Notes: generated by a model not told the origin, from the sequence alone. A DNA stretch of 64,000 bases from Serpula lacrymans var. lacrymans S7.9 (GCF_000218685.1 NW_006763292.1:1137470-1201469); one strand, 5' to 3'. Shown: positions 45,331 to 58,826, counted from the stretch's first letter. Numbers and translations: made by a program.

Positions 45331-48064
45331 TCACTATCATACAGTAGCAGCCATAGCAACAAACATACCTAGCTATATTGAAAAATGGTTTTTCCTGATG
45401 TCAAGAGACTCAGACCAGTCTTTACATCAGTGACCTCTTGTTAAGGTGCACACTATTATGGTTGAGCACATCGCTGTTTGCACAGCCACAGCAACATGGT
45501 GATGAATAGCCACCACCACCCTCCTTTATCCACCCTCCTTATCCAGTTTTCACCAATCCCATCCATCCTATTTCCATTGTCAAACCACATTCACAAGGAA
45601 TGGGCAGTAGCTCATCTGCAAGTAAAAACTAGACTAGGCTGCCCACTGCAGGTATTTGCAGGCACTTGGCGGGGTAAACAAGAAGTACAACAACACTCAC
45701 CTGCCACAATAACAGCCAGTAAAGCCATAGATTTGGCTAGGAGATAGAAGGTCTGCTATCAATAATATTATCAATTAGGAAGTTAGAAAAGGGACATGTA
45801 CATGCAAGAGGACAGCAAAGATGTCTGCTACAGGCTACTTCCTATGAGGCTTCCTTTCGGCTAACAGCAGTTGCTATATGTTAGAACTGTGATCTTCAGA
45901 GTAGTCGGAGTTTCAGAGGACAGAGGTACATTGGGGGAGCAAAACAGGGTATGAGGCGGCTTAGCTTGTGCGCTAGGCTCTTCCACAGACCTGGGTCCCT
46001 AACCAGACAGCGTGAACAAGGGATAAAAGTAGAGTGGAGTAAAGGTCCTTCAGAGAAGGACCAGAAAACTTAGAAAGAGACTGGGTTAAAAAGGTGGAGG
46101 AACTTATTGATATTCAAACTGCAGGAACAGAGTAGAGGAGCTATGTACTAATTGGAGGCAGTGGAGTTTTTCCAAGGGGTAACCCATAATGTAGATACAG
46201 AATTCCATACGGACAACTATCTAACAAGGAGGAATTGTATGTGAAAGGAGTGTACCATAAGGTCTAACTATAGAGTCCATAAAGAAACATAAGAATATGT
46301 GGGAGGGAACATATAGCATACTGGAAGTCTGGGGCAAGGGAATCAGAGCAGATATCTGGAGTATCATATGGGAGCAAGGCACAGGACTATGCTGAGAAGC
46401 ATAGCACAAGGAGCATAATTCTGAGAAGACCAAAGATTTGGGAGTTTGGACTTGGGGGTTTCTGACTGTTCAGAGGTTTTGAATCCTTAGCCTGTGGCAT
46501 GAGTATGACACTGTAGGGGTGTTGGAGGAGACATGGGTCAGATAAACTCATGCTAAATTCCACTGTGAGCCAAAAAACCTGTGAGTCTGTATAAAGGAGA
46601 TCCTGAAATGGGTGGCTAATTAAAATATCAAACTAAGAGGAGGTTTGCAGATGCTGGTGAGAGAATCACTGATAATGCCACAGTCCATGGGTAGCACAAG
46701 CCCAAAAGGTCACTACAGTTATAGTTGACAGCACTTTACTTCAATTTTTTTGTTTCTTCTATAGTGTCTTGACTGAGGGAGTGTGTTGGAGTGCAGTATA
46801 TCACTCATATTATAGTCTATGTCACTACTTAGTCTATAGTAGTTTACTGCCTGTCAGACATTAGTTATAGCCACATTAGTCAGTGCTACATCAGTTTTTC
46901 TATGACCAGTCTCAGTAGTAGCCTTCAGTTAAAGCACTATTTTCTATAAGAAACAACTGGGGTGGCAACAAGATAGCAATAATGAGATAAGATAATAAGT
47001 TAACATACTGATTTGTTTGTATTGGAGATTTGGACCCTCAGAATGTGGGAACAAGCACAGGAGAGGTATTTTTTGGTGAACAAATGCCATAACATGTATA
47101 TACAGTGCTTTTTATATACCAAACCAATTTAAATATTATATGAAATAATATAGTTGCCACAAAAGGCCAGATATCATCATAAGCCAAATTTTCAGGTGAA
47201 GGTCCAAAATTTGCTTACACAATATAATTTCTACACTTAAAGTAGAGAACACAAATGTGGCTGAAAACTTGTATTGTAACACAGAATTGGTTTTATAGAT
47301 ATTAAGAAAGAAGTTGCTTTGAATAAAAAACCTTTGAAATAGGTGGTAAATTAAACGTAAGGGTGTATTTACTATAAATATGTTTGACAAAATGTATATA
47401 CTTGCCCCAAATTACAACTTAGTTAAGAGTTTAGCTCAGCCTGAACACAAACTGAATGTACTAAACTAATTTTGGAAGTCTTCCATGATATGATATGGTT
47501 TGGAAGAAAATGCCTTTGAACCAAACCAAACCAAATATTGGCATCCTTATAGACCTCTCCGCCACTACCACTTCCTCTTCACTACTACTACTACTACCAC
47601 CACCACCACCACTTTGCCACTGCCACCACTACCAACTACCAGTCAAGTGATAGTATAAAAAGTGATACTTAGTCAGGCAATAGTCAGTTTTAACTAATAT
47701 CTGCCTACTAACTGACTTCATTTTTACAAGAAGGATGTGTGGGAACCACAGACATTTCTTTTTGAGAGTAGTTCATCACTGTTAGGCTAAGACTGAGTAA
47801 AAATCAACCTTTAAAACTTGTGAAATGTGACTTTCACTATATAAATAGATGCTGATTGGGTACTTGGTGATTCTTTGGTGACCACCTTAAGACAGAATAT
47901 TTACCTTTCCTTTGTGACACAATTTTCAGGCTATTGCTATATGCCTACCAAGTGAAAATAAGCCTTAACCCCCCTGAAAGCCATTAGGCCCAACCTCCTA
48001 TGACATTTTTTTGATTGCAGGTGAAGACTAATTGATAATGTGATGTCTTCTATTGTCTATAATC
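45331..48064. other. Gene-free tract with one microsatellite
   Basis: No supportable gene. At 47571-47640 a CTA/CCA trinucleotide microsatellite is present. At 47520-47550 AACCAAACCAAACC lies next to TTGGCATCC, in inverted arrangement to 34435-34465. The rest is AT-rich and unassigned. Confidence 0.4.
47571..47640. repeat. CTA/CCA trinucleotide microsatellite
   Basis: CACTACTACTACTACTACC followed by (ACC)n and imperfect CCACTGCCACCACTACC. Confidence 0.85.
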
Positions 48065-48487
48065 TGTGATAACACCAACAAGGGGCTACCTTGGAGCACT
48101 GGAGCATAATAAGGAAATGACACAATAACTTAAAGGAGGGAGGTTGTTGTCACTAATGATGGTAGACACTAGGAGAGAACTCGCTGGGTCCTTTCTCCAT
48201 GTATTGCCCAAGTATATATACTACAATACATGAAGTACTATACAGTTGATAAACAAAGTTTAAAGGTCTGATGTTATAGTATGTGATCAGTCACATGCTC
48301 ATGTTGAGTTTGGATACTGGTCAGGTGATTTGTCACGTGATCAACCATGTAACTATGAAAAGTCCAAAAAGTAAAGTAAAGTATATGGTCACATGATCAG
48401 CCACATGACTTAGAAAAAGTAAAAGTAAAAGTACAGTAAAAAGTAAAGTGAGTGCTAAAACAGGTGCTGGAAGTGTTTATCATAACA
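48065..48487 (+). mobile_element. Solo LTR, family B, copy 2
   Basis: A 423-bp unit, TGTGATAACACCAACAAGG to ATCATAACA, colinear with 938-1354. The flanks TAATC (48060-48064) and TAAAC (48488-48492) match at four of five bases, as expected of an old insertion. The TATATATA box and CATGTGAC-type inverted blocks (about 48285-48410) are conserved. Confidence 0.75.
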
Positions 48488-50711
48488 TAAACAACCTTTA
48501 TTGGTCTATAGCAATACCCAAGGTGAAACAATGCAGTCTGTTTATGTGCACATGCTAGGTATATATTCTGGCTAGCTACCCTGATTAGTCAACAGGTTCT
48601 TGCCACTGGAATTGTAAGACAGGCTGATATACTCCTATAATAGTTCCAGTGTCAGCACTTAAAGTGAGAGAATAGAGAATGTACCTTCACCAGTGTTATA
48701 AAGCTCTTATGAGCTTCTCTCCCCACTTTAAGAGTGACCTCTGTATGAACATCAAGGGAAGCATATATGTTAACCTAAAGATACAGCCTCACACAATGAA
48801 GAAGATAGTAACCAAGTAGCAATAAAAACAGTGTGAGGACCTGTGTGCTGCAAAAACTATCATCTAAACTAGCATATTAGCCGATAATCGCTATTATTTA
48901 AATATCCATGTACCTTTTATATGTCTTCATGAGTTAAGCCATCTTTGAATAAAATGTTCATGACTGTATTAGGATGTTTTTGGTTTCATCATTTGTGGAA
49001 AGCTTAGAAATCTAATATAGGAAATATTAGTGCTTGAATGCAAAACAATGGAGGGAAGAACTTACATTTTGTCAATAAGAGCAACACTTTTTTTACCAAG
49101 CTCTGTGATATACTTCTGTAGTTCAATGCCAAGATGATCCCCACACAGCCCACTTTGATGACAGTGTAGACAATCAAAAAATATTGCACGGTAAATGTCT
49201 GTGTTACCAATTGCCCAGAAAGCATTCTATAAAAGAGATTTTATTATTTGTGTTGCCCGTTGAGAATGTATGCTTTCACCTCTATGTTACGAGGACCTTA
49301 CTGCTTGAGAATATTCTCCTTCTCTTCAATAGATTGTGTTACTCTTGCATCCTTAAGAGCAGTCTGAGATTGTTGATTTGTTTTAAGTGTTAGTGGTTGC
49401 ACATAACCAGAAAAAAGTTGTTCTTTTGGAACCAAACAAATTGGACACAGAAATAGGCTTTGTAGTTCACACCTCAACACCATAACACATCTATCTATTC
49501 TGAGAATCAATCTGTTAATATAACATGGGCCAAAGAGCTATGAGTATACAATATTCTAATGCTCTATGCATTGAAAAAATGCCAAGAAAAAATTTGCAAA
49601 CTTGTAGGAAACCCAACCAAAAGTAAGGCTACAAATTCCGGCAATGTATTCTATCAAAATTCAGTTTCTTGAGTGATTGCAAATGTAGGTTTTTTTTTTC
49701 AGACATGTAGTAGCCCAACTAACTCAACCCAACAATGAATAGGGCTATTCAAACCCATTTAAATATGTTCCATGCAAGATTACCCCAAAGAAGGCGACAA
49801 TGTCATCATCACACTTTTGCTATTTTGGTATCAGTATCCAAGCCTTGTATGAAAGTAGTGAATTGTGGATGCCATGATACTATGTGATGGATATTGGTAC
49901 AAATATCATATTATGGTGCAGCAAGTGGGGCAGCAGACACTTTTCAAACATTAAATTGTCCTGTCAGGAAAACCATCAACAAAGTATTTCCCTGAACTAC
50001 AGGTACTAGCATTCTTTGCATATCATTACAGAGGCCTCAAAGATGCAGCTCAGCTATTCACAAGATGATAATATGTTGTCATGGATATTACCTGGTAAAA
50101 ACAAACTGATTAGCTGCGACTATCAACATACTTGAATCATTCTGTGAGGGTCTTGTATAACCAATTGGGACTACTGTGCGGGATGCATTTATATTATCTA
50201 TTTGGTTATTACTGGCCACACATTGACAAATCTTATGTTACAAATATCTCTGTAAACCTTTGCAAGAGGTAGTGCTCTTTTACTGCTGTAGAGAGGTTTG
50301 CCCAAATTAGCAGTGTAGAGCTTTATAACCACTCCACATAAGTTTCTCCAGTGTAGTCCCATACTCAGCTCCATGTGTTCATCAGGTCCAGCATTTTTTT
50401 CAAACATAACCATGGACTCTGATCTAGCTTCCAATCAATCACCTTATTTCTCAATTAACAACCATTCCCAGACACCAACCAGTTTCATTTAACTTTCATT
50501 CCAAATGTGGACATTTGTGCCACACAGCACTTTCCCACTTTCCTCTTTTATTTATTGTCAGCTTTAGTCTCAAACCCAAAACTAGCAAGGAGTGCCAGCA
50601 TCTGGGGAAACTTGATACAGGCCAAGTGCATTGAGTCACACCCGCTAGCTGAGCACTTGTAATATAATAATAGAACTGTTATCTTATCTCTTGCCATGAC
50701 TGACTGTCAGA
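48488..50711. other. Gene-free tract
   Basis: No family recognised. A minus-strand open frame at 50198-50434 contains EARSESMVMFEKNAGPDEHM but has no clear relatives that I know and no supporting exons. Confidence 0.4.
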
Positions 50712-52416
50712 TTGATTATACTGGTGGCCAGTTTAACAACAAAGTCAATTCACTCACATCTTGAGCACAGAGTAGCATACATGTATTTTCCAATCCTACT
50801 GACACAGAATCTGACAGTGACTCTAAGGACCCTCCCCAGCTCCCAATTCAAGTGCACTGTACTGCGTCCCTCAAGAGTCACCCACAATGCATGGGCAAGT
50901 GGAGCCAAGGCATCCCTTGAGGAGTTTTCATTTGGTTGCATAGGAAAGGTACTTGAGGATGAGCTGAGGAGGATCCAGGACCTCACAAAATGCTCCCCCA
51001 AAGACATATCTGAGGAGGGCCTTACCAGCTTCTTCATTGAAGACCTCATCTTCAAGCTTCAAACACCTGAGTTTTCTTGTTTGTACATCACCCCCACCTG
51101 TCTGTAAGCTTCCCTCTGGTGAAGCCTACATCACAGAATAGTATATGCTAGGTACTGTCCACATAGAAGAAGCAAGCTACCAAGGCAATGACAAGCTACT
51201 GACTGAGTGGTTTAAGCAACTTAGCCTTGACTCCCAAGATCAGTAACAGATGACACAGTGAACCATGTCATTCCTTGGGTTGGCAACCAGTTGACTATTG
51301 AATGGCTCTGTGATTTATACCACTTCCATGCTCAAAACCACAATAAATTTGACTGGATAGATTGGATAATCCTCATCTTTGGCTGGTTCCACTTACAAAT
51401 GCTGTCTGCAAACTCCATAAACAATATCTGGGTACTAGTGCAGGGTGTGGACTCATACATCCTTTCACGCTGCTTGAGAGGAAATGACTTAGTTATGTGT
51501 AGACCAAAAAACCCTTCTATCAAAACCTTCACCAAGTCATTTGTCATATTGCCAAAGCCTACTTTTGCACATGCTGGCTGGTGGCAGGTAATATGAACAA
51601 GCTAACAGATTTCATATAAAATCTGCCACTAAATTACAAGATTTAGTAGAGATTATTTTGGCCAAGATGTTCTCTAGTGATGAATTGGAAAACATGCTCT
51701 TTGAACCACCCAAAAAGCAAGACCAAGTTTGTTGTCGGGCTATCCGTTGGAATTGTGATGCACTGAGGTACCTCAATGTGATTAACGCAGTTCAAAATGG
51801 CAATATTGGGATTATGCAGGACTCTCTGCTGCATTTATTATACCAATTTGCAGGTGGGGGCAACTCAAAGTATACTATTGAGGTCCTGGAGGTCCTACAG
51901 TGCATCCATTATGAGTGGCCTCCAGAAGTATGGTATGTAATCCTTACTACTTAATATGTTTTCCAGGATTCTCATTCATGCACACACAGTATACATCAGG
52001 CCAGTCCGGGCATTTTTTCCCTATAGATAAAGGCCCGGAGCATAATACCAAGGAAAGCAAAGTGTGCAATTAAAATTCACATGTTAGATCTCTCACTAAA
52101 CAATGACACAGGTTACTTTTGCTATGCATGGTGTGCATGTTACCTAAGAACCTATGAACAATGTGCTTCAGCATTGCCGACTCTCAGATCTGCACAAGAA
52201 CACCTTGAGTGACAACTGTGGCCTCTGCGCCGAGGCACCTCACATGTTGAGCCTTCAAAGGAGCAGGACCTGTTGTTACTTGACAATACTTACATTGACT
52301 CGCAGGTTCATGTCAAAGTTAACGGTTGTTCCTCCAAAAGTCCCAAAGATGTGTCTCAAGGCATTATCACCAATGGAGCCATCAATCTTATCACTCGCAA
52401 GACAATAGGGAACTGA
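50712..52416 (+). pseudogene. DUF6589-type repetitive protein, decayed
   Basis: Plus-strand segments read as a DUF6589-like protein, a family abundant in Agaricomycete repeats: WVGNQLTIEWLCDLYHFHAQ (51283-51342) with FDWIDWIILIFGWFHLQMLS (51349-51408), ELENMLFEPP (51680), AIRWNCDALRYLNVINAVQN (51740-51800), IGIMQDSLLHLLYQFAGGGN with YTIEVLEVLQCIHYEWPPEV (51807-51935). After a gap come DNTYIDSQVHVKVN and a stop at 52416. GNQLT and the FGWFHL motif are the most typical. The N-terminal region at 50712-51110 is open but less certain. Stops and frame changes lie between pieces. Some may be introns, for example near 51105-51255 and 51590-51650. Molecular function is unknown. Confidence 0.6.
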
Positions 52417-52532
52417 TGGGATAACTGCAATTACATGTGGTCTACTGAAAAAACATGGTAAATAGTATTATCATTGACTACTATTGTATTTACAGTATAT
52501 CTACAATGGACAAAATGATGCAGCAGTGACTT

Positions 52533-53373
52533 TCATGTCTGACTTGAATCTGGGACCAGTGTGAATAAATTGACACATAAAATAAATAAAAAGAAAGAGC
52601 TTACTGAGATGTCCCCAGGAGGGGAATGTTCTCTTTCTGTGTAGTGGGGGGCCTGCACTTGACAGGCTGGACCTTCCACTCCCTTGTCATTTTCATAGCC
52701 TCTGACATTTGGGCCTTTTCCTCCTCCTCCTTTTTCAACCTTGCAGCCTCCATGGCTTAACATTTTGCATCACACTTTTCAACCTTACTGGCCTTGTATT
52801 GCACTTTGCCTTTCTTAGTAACCTCTCCCATCACTATGACTACCTCTGGGCCATACTCTTCCAAAAGGGGCCATGCCACTGGTAGGCCTTTTTCTACGTC
52901 TTCCACTGTTATCCATCCACAATGCAACATAATTGAAGTTAATGTGTGATCAGGCAGCAGAGCGTCACCAGTAAATGAGTAGTGTGTGTAATCATGGCAA
53001 CAAATGGTGATGCACCAGCATTGGAGGGCCATTTTAGCACTTGCCAGGTGTTCTTTGGTATGCTGTTTTGTTTCCGATAGACTGATCAAGGAATAGATGG
53101 GCTGTTTGCCTGAGGAGTTGGGAAAAGATGATGGAGTTTCATCGGACAGATCAGACTGGTTGGAATAGATGCTGATGGGGCTCCTGGGAAGAGAAGCCAT
53201 TGGTTGGGGCTGGGAGACTTGCGCCTTGGTGCAATTATCATAGCAAGGATCTGTGGGTGCTTAAAGTATGTGAGTAAGTTAGCTTTGATTAATGCATCAA
53301 CATGTGGCTCATATGAGGCCAAAAATATCTGATTGTGCCAGCAGATGGTCAAAACATCTATCAGCAATATCAT
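52533..53373 (-). pseudogene. Unrecognised minus-strand reading frame with charged helix
   Basis: The 147-residue frame at 52757-53200 begins with a Ser/Pro-rich stretch, contains VEDVEKGLPVAWPLLEEYG, and stops at 52757. The next codons continue AMEAARLKKEEEEKAQMSEA in the same frame, so the TAA may be a point mutation. I do not recognise the family. The composition resembles gag-like or accessory proteins of fungal transposons, but this is only an impression. Confidence 0.3.
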
Positions 53374-53869
53374 GCTGACAACCCTTTGAGGTCAGTGTTT
53401 ATCTGGCCCTCTATTATATTTTCTGCATTTTTATAACAGTGGCTCTTCTTTCACCATTGTTGAAACTCCTCCAACTTGGACAAAAACTGATGACTCAACA
53501 AGCAAAATAGCTCATCCTTGAACTGATGGAAGGCAGGCTGCACAGCCTATACATTGGAGCCACACAGCAAGAGAAGAAGTGACACCAAACTCAAACTAGA
53601 CAACATATTCAACATTAGTTATGTTCAGTCCCATGCCGCCTGCCTTAGTGACCACCATTAACCTGGGTTTTCCCTCCAGAAATCTCCACATAATATTTTT
53701 TTTAGTTCATGTGGACCTCCAAGGATAGAGGAAGTCAATGCTGCCCCTGAGAGATAGAGGTCAGCATTCTCATAGATGCCTATGTGCTGCCTAGTAATTA
53801 CAGACTATATTAACACATATTAACATTTCCGGTATTTTATTGCAAAAAATACAAGTCCAACTTTTATCA

Positions 53870-54265
53870 CGTGCAATTGTGTGGATTTTTCTCAAAATTC
53901 CCACAGGCACACTTTGTGGCACCAGATCCAAGGTCCCCGGTTCCCAGCCATGTACAATGGTTGTCCCTGGCACAGCAGTGGGGTCCCCCTCCTTCCTTGA
54001 GGTGCTACAGGGTCTGGGCGCTGACCACTAGATGTCCAGGGTGTGGGCAGGTGTGCTGGGATAGCCTTGAGGGCCCAAGAACAGGGGGTGGGGATGGGGA
54101 TGAGGAATGCTGGGATGGAGCTGCCCTCTTTGCCCTCTTGGACAATACCACTGTCATGCGAGCAAAGTTGTGCTTTTTTTTGCGAGTGGTGGGTGCCGGG
54201 GGGCTTTTGGACCGTGCTGTTGCAATGGGCATGGTGGTGAAAAGATGAGGACAAGGTGGAACCAC
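53870..54265 (-). pseudogene. GC-richer segment, possible gag-like basic protein
   Basis: This stretch is visibly richer in G and C than its flanks. The minus strand gives a basic, Pro/Ser-rich sequence with TRKKKHNFARMTVVLSKRAK and a Cys-containing end (CARDNHC, KCACGNFEKNPHNC) in an overlapping frame. Both strands are open over about 380 bases, so the coding strand is not certain. It may be a relic of the same element as 52533-53373. Confidence 0.3.
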
Positions 54266-56989
54266 TATAAAAAAAAACAGTCAGTAAGTAATTGAAAAAT
54301 AATGAAAAAATAAAAATTTACTTTGCAACCACCACCTATTATCAAGAGTCTCCTTCCTCTCAGGAGTCTGTCTCCCAGGATCAAACCAGACAGATCCCTC
54401 CATATGCGCCGTAAACCCTCCAAACATGCTTGTATTCTCATTGCCTATTTCTCTGTTAGCAAAAATGTAGGAGACATTCTTTCCAAAAGCAAAGTCAGCA
54501 TGTACTCAACAACTCTTTCATGAGTCAATGCGCATAGTCTTGGAGTCTCTTATAGAGCCAGGCAAGCATGGAATGGAAGTTACAGGGGGAGATAGAAGGG
54601 TAAGAAGGATCCATTCCATCCTAGCCTGCTATGTATGTAGCTGATTAATGTCTTGTCACCTGTGCAAAATATGGGATCTGTCTTAAATGTGATGCCTCTG
54701 AAAATACCATGGGAGAAAGATGTCCAGGGAGATGGAGAACCCAGAAGAAGACTGCTGAGGTTATATTGACAGCCAAAGCTGATGCAACCTCTATCAGCAA
54801 TTTCCAGGAGAGATGCAAAGCTCAAAATGTGTCTGGGGGTGTCCATCATCCTTTCTTGGAGGGGTTTCCTCATTGTGACATCCACATGGCCATAACCCAT
54901 AATATACTCCATTAACTCTATTAAGCTGTCGTAAAACATCTGATTCACTGGTGCTCTAGCTTAATGGGTACAAGTATACATGATGTCAGAGATGGTTGCT
55001 ACAAGGAGCCTGGTGATTATGGCTTCTTTTTGCATGAAGGAGTCTACTTTTTCTTCATATTATTTGACATCATCTTCATCTACTGGGGTGCCATCTTGTC
55101 AAAGTGGTGCCCCATTAGTATCAAGTTTCATCGGTTTTGAAGGCCTCATTTTGCCTTCCAAAAACCTAGTCAAGCCTCAACCAGCAACCTCTGTGAGGAA
55201 CCTTGTTTTGTATGATCCCCAGTTGGATCCGCTATCATCCAATTTGGGCATACTTAGGGAAGTTGATCTCCTACAAGGGACATTTATTTTATGCTGGCAG
55301 GGCTCATAAACTGAAATATAATTCAGCCCTTGTAGATAGAACTGAGGTGTCAAATGAACACTAAAATCCGAAAATATGGCAGAAACAGAGAAGTCTGAGT
55401 TCTATTTACTAATATAGGTATAAGTCTTTCACACACGTTGATGAGTGCTCATTTCCTGTTATTATTGCTATGACATATCTCTACATAATCATTATCTGCA
55501 ATTTGTTCTTGCAGATTTAGCCTCCATGAGTGCTGGCCATATCACTCAAAACATCTTTATTTACCTAGACACAAATGGCTGCTTGTCCTCCCCAGTGAGT
55601 AGGTTTAAGGTTTATACTTAGGTTGCATTAGATACACTTACTACTTTCCAATGTAAGCTATCTCCTAACAGCTAGCAATAGCTAACTTTCTCCTAGTGAA
55701 TTATATAATTTTTCACCAGAACTTTGCCGATAAAGACCTCAGCAAAGGTTTGTAAACAAGTTAAATATGCAAATGCTCACACAAGAAAAACAATCATTAG
55801 AGTAGATGAACAAATAACACTGTACTTATGATACTACAACCCTATCTAAGCTACATCTACAAGCCAGCCAATAATTCTTCTACACTTACAGCTGAACCAA
55901 CTTGTCAAAGATTTGTAAGGCAACTATTTTGGAAGTGATTTATGCTAATTTTACCTATTACTGAGTTTTTTCTCTCTTAATGCTTCACATAGTTGGTAAA
56001 AATGTAGGACCATAAGTACTTACCATCAAAGTCTGTCCTTGTTTTCCAACATCTGTGCATCTTGTTTCATATGGTCTGTTTCTGCATCCACCTATTTCCC
56101 ATCACTTATGGTTAAAATAAATTTGGTGGACTTTGTTAGGAAGCTCTTTTTACATACTTCTCCCAATGCTACTGTATTTTCAGTGACTCTACAATCTTTT
56201 CTTGAGACCCATGGTTCTAAACTCAGTTCAAAGGTATAACCATATTTGTGGTTGCAAATTGAATTGACAAACTGCTACTAGAGTCCAAGATGACATTTTG
56301 CAAACACACTCTATTGGTATAAGGTCCAAGTAGAAACAAAAGCCAATTACATTGAGCAATTAATTGACAAATTGAAAAAGCAAGAACAAGCATTAGCACA
56401 CATAATCTCCAACAGTGTCTCAATGTTTATTTGCAACAAAAATACCTGTTCAGGTTTATGCTTTGGCCCTAATATAGTGTTTTTTTGGCACATCTGCCTT
56501 TGTTTTGGAATGTAGGGAACTTGTACTACATTGTGTGTTAGATTGTGTGGAGTAGCGCTTTTTGGAAAACAAAATAATTCTCCCAAATCAAGTTCACAAT
56601 ATCTGTCTTTCACACCTATGGACATTGCTGGCCCTGCCAAATGATGTAGTCTCCCAGGAAATATGAGGGATTTGGGCTCCCAGATGGCAAAGGATGTGAA
56701 TGCTTTTAGAGTTTTATTAACAAGTTGAATCTATCATTACAAGTTTGTGGGTGGGGACTCCTTTCTCTGAGGTTTTATAGTACTATAGACATAAATTTAT
56801 GCTAAAAAACTAGGTCTTGCATGTAGAGGAGAAATAGTTGGGAGAGTCTTGGTCAATGACTATGATGTTATTGGCAACATTGTACAATTAAAACCATAGA
56901 GACAATTATTAAACCAGTGAAACACTATTGAAAACTGTAAAAGCACAGTCAAATGGTGGGACAACCAAAAAGCCCTATCGGTTCAGTAC
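54266..56989. other. Gene-free tract
   Basis: Several short open frames exist on both strands, but none has motifs, exon joins or composition that support a gene. No RNA gene or terminal repeat recognised. Confidence 0.4.
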
Positions 56990-57700
56990 ACCCCAAGGGC
57001 ATGCACTTGCATAGAAAATACTTGGCAAATCTCTTCGTTTCAAGCCTCATAATTATCACATTCAAGGTGTATGTAAATGTCTTTATGGTGAAGACTTACT
57101 AACCATTATACCAACAGAAGGCAGGAAAATAGGGTTCTTCTACACATACATACTTGTCCTGATAACACTATCCAGGCAACCAGATATATGCCAACCTTTG
57201 CCAAGAGTTTGTTACTCTGCCGCACAACTAGGACCAACTATAGAGAGGATGATGAGGGAGTGGATACCCTTTGGGCTTCAACAAGTTAGTTGTGAGGATA
57301 CAACAGGAGGACTCGCTGAGGAGTCTCCTGGATCTATTGAGGTATATATACTACTACAGGTTGTTTGTACATGTTGTACTATCCAGTTGATAAAGCAGTG
57401 GCTGATGATGTCAGAGGGTGCAGCCCGTGTGACCAGCTCCACTGCGTGAGAGACTTGTGGCTAAAATAAGAATAAAGGTAGTGTAGCGTGAGAAGGTGGA
57501 GTTTGAACAAAATGGAAAGTGTCGCATGGCACAATGTGTGAAAACTACAGTATAAAGTTAAAGAGGAGAATGAAAATTAAAGGTCCAAAAATTATGTATC
57601 ATAACAACCTTGCAAATATGTTTCAGTGAATCCTGCTATGGTAGTTTATTATCTGATGATATTACTATATAAACGGGGCCAGTGGAGTCTAGCGGAGTGT
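56990..57700 (+). pseudogene. RecQ-like DEAD/DEAH helicase fragment, LTR-interrupted
   Basis: Before the solo LTR the plus strand reads SLRFKPHNYHIQGVCKCLYG followed by EDLLTIIPTEGRKIGFFY, which matches the Q-motif and Walker A of RecQ-like helicases found in basidiomycete repeats; the normal PTGxGKT is degraded to PTEGRKI. After the LTR, KYVSVNPAMVVYYL fits the motif Ia region. The next block, FRFKFDSGTIAAFSGKLLNH (about 57730-57790), belongs to a different repetitive hypothetical family. Only about 90 helicase residues remain. Confidence 0.5.
57199..57606 (-). mobile_element. Solo LTR, family A, copy 5
   Basis: A 408-bp reverse-oriented unit with a perfect ACCTT duplication at 57194-57198 and 57607-57611. 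Its left end is TGCCAAGAG where other copies have TGTAACAACCAAGAG, so a few terminal bases are deleted. It interrupts the helicase relic. Confidence 0.85.
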
Positions 57701-58380
57701 GCTAGGCCATTCTGGAGCTCACCGGGGCAGGTTTCCGCTTCAAGTTTGATAGTGGGACTATTGCTGCATTTAGTGGGAAGTTGCTGAATCATGGGGTTTT
57801 GTCCTACAGTGACGAGAGAATATGTTTTACATATTATGTGAGGGAGTATATGCATACAATGTACAATGTGCGGGGTGGAGACCCCGGGATGGTCAGTACC
57901 TTGACATGATCATGTTATACATTTATAAATGTGGAATAGCAGTGGAATTGTCTTGATCTGGGTACATCACTGCTGCAATTTTGTAGCTATTTGTAGTAGC
58001 TCACTCAATGAAAAGGGTGAAACCTGGGCACCCTGCAGTTGAATACCGGGAGCATGTAGAAGCCCTGGAATCTTGTATCAATACAAATCCCGGGGAGTAA
58101 TGGATTGCTGCAAAGTCCAGGAACATTGGATTACTACAAAGCCCGAGAACACTGGATTACTTCAAAGCCCGGGAATACTGGACTACTATTACATAGTATA
58201 ATCATTAAATTGTGGTCCACTATTCTAGTTCCCTCAAACCACTATGCCTAGCCTCTGCAATGAGTCTTTTGCCTGTTCTGAGAACTGGTTCCACATCCTG
58301 ATTTGCCTCTCTACATATGCTACATGACCGGGTTTATCCTCCATTTCATTGGCACCTCAAAAACTCTTCCAACACTTAGC
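57701..58380 (+). other. Relic of a repetitive protein and spacer
   Basis: RFKFDSGTIAAFSGKLLNHG with YYVREYMH near 57735-57855 is a piece of a multicopy basidiomycete hypothetical family. From 57960 to 58200 the words CCCGGGA and TGGATTACT recur in a loose tandem pattern. No other coding sequence is recognised. Confidence 0.4.
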
Positions 58381-58826
58381 TTAATGTTGAAAGTACTGAA
58401 CTGTCCACTTCATTTTGAGGTGCACCATAATGCCTTCTTCTATCCACCTATTGTACATGGCTTTCATGAACCCGGTAAACTGTATTTTAATACTAAATGT
58501 TAGCTGTTTTATACCATGAAACCGTGACCGGGCTGGGGCACATACATTCAGATATCCAGGTTGGGAGGTGTCACCTTTCAGATTCATGCTCCAAAACCAT
58601 GGCAATGCAGTATTGCGGAGTCCAGTTGCATTGGAATTCATGAGCTTGGTACTTGTCTTAAGGTGGTCTGGTTTGAGCTCTTGACGGCTTCCACATGGGT
58701 AACCTCTGCCCAAGCCTTCAACTTTTTCTTTTGAAAGCCCTGGGCCACTCTCACCTGAACAGAAAAGATTTTTGACCCAGTAGGATATGTATCTGATGCA
58801 AGGTGTCATTGGCCTGACCTTCCCGG
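58381..58826 (-). pseudogene. KDZ transposase, C-terminal fragment
   Basis: The minus strand contains LRNTALPWFWSMNLKGDTSQ followed by GYLNVCAPARSRFHGIKQ, and then MKAMYNRWIEEGIMVHLKMK with WTVQYFQH. This is the C-terminal tail pattern of KDZ (Kyakuja-Dileera-Zisupton) transposases: an LPWFWSM.GD block, then a helix ending in EM.WTV.FF. Only this tail survives. It abuts a solo LTR at 58827. Confidence 0.65.

Noticed and set aside
53871..54248. Plus-strand protein of 125 residues
   Set aside because: A GC-richer segment keeps both strands open; the plus-strand product has no recognisable feature.
54980..55309. Open frame of 109 residues
   Set aside because: No motif, no neighbouring exons and ordinary AT-rich composition.
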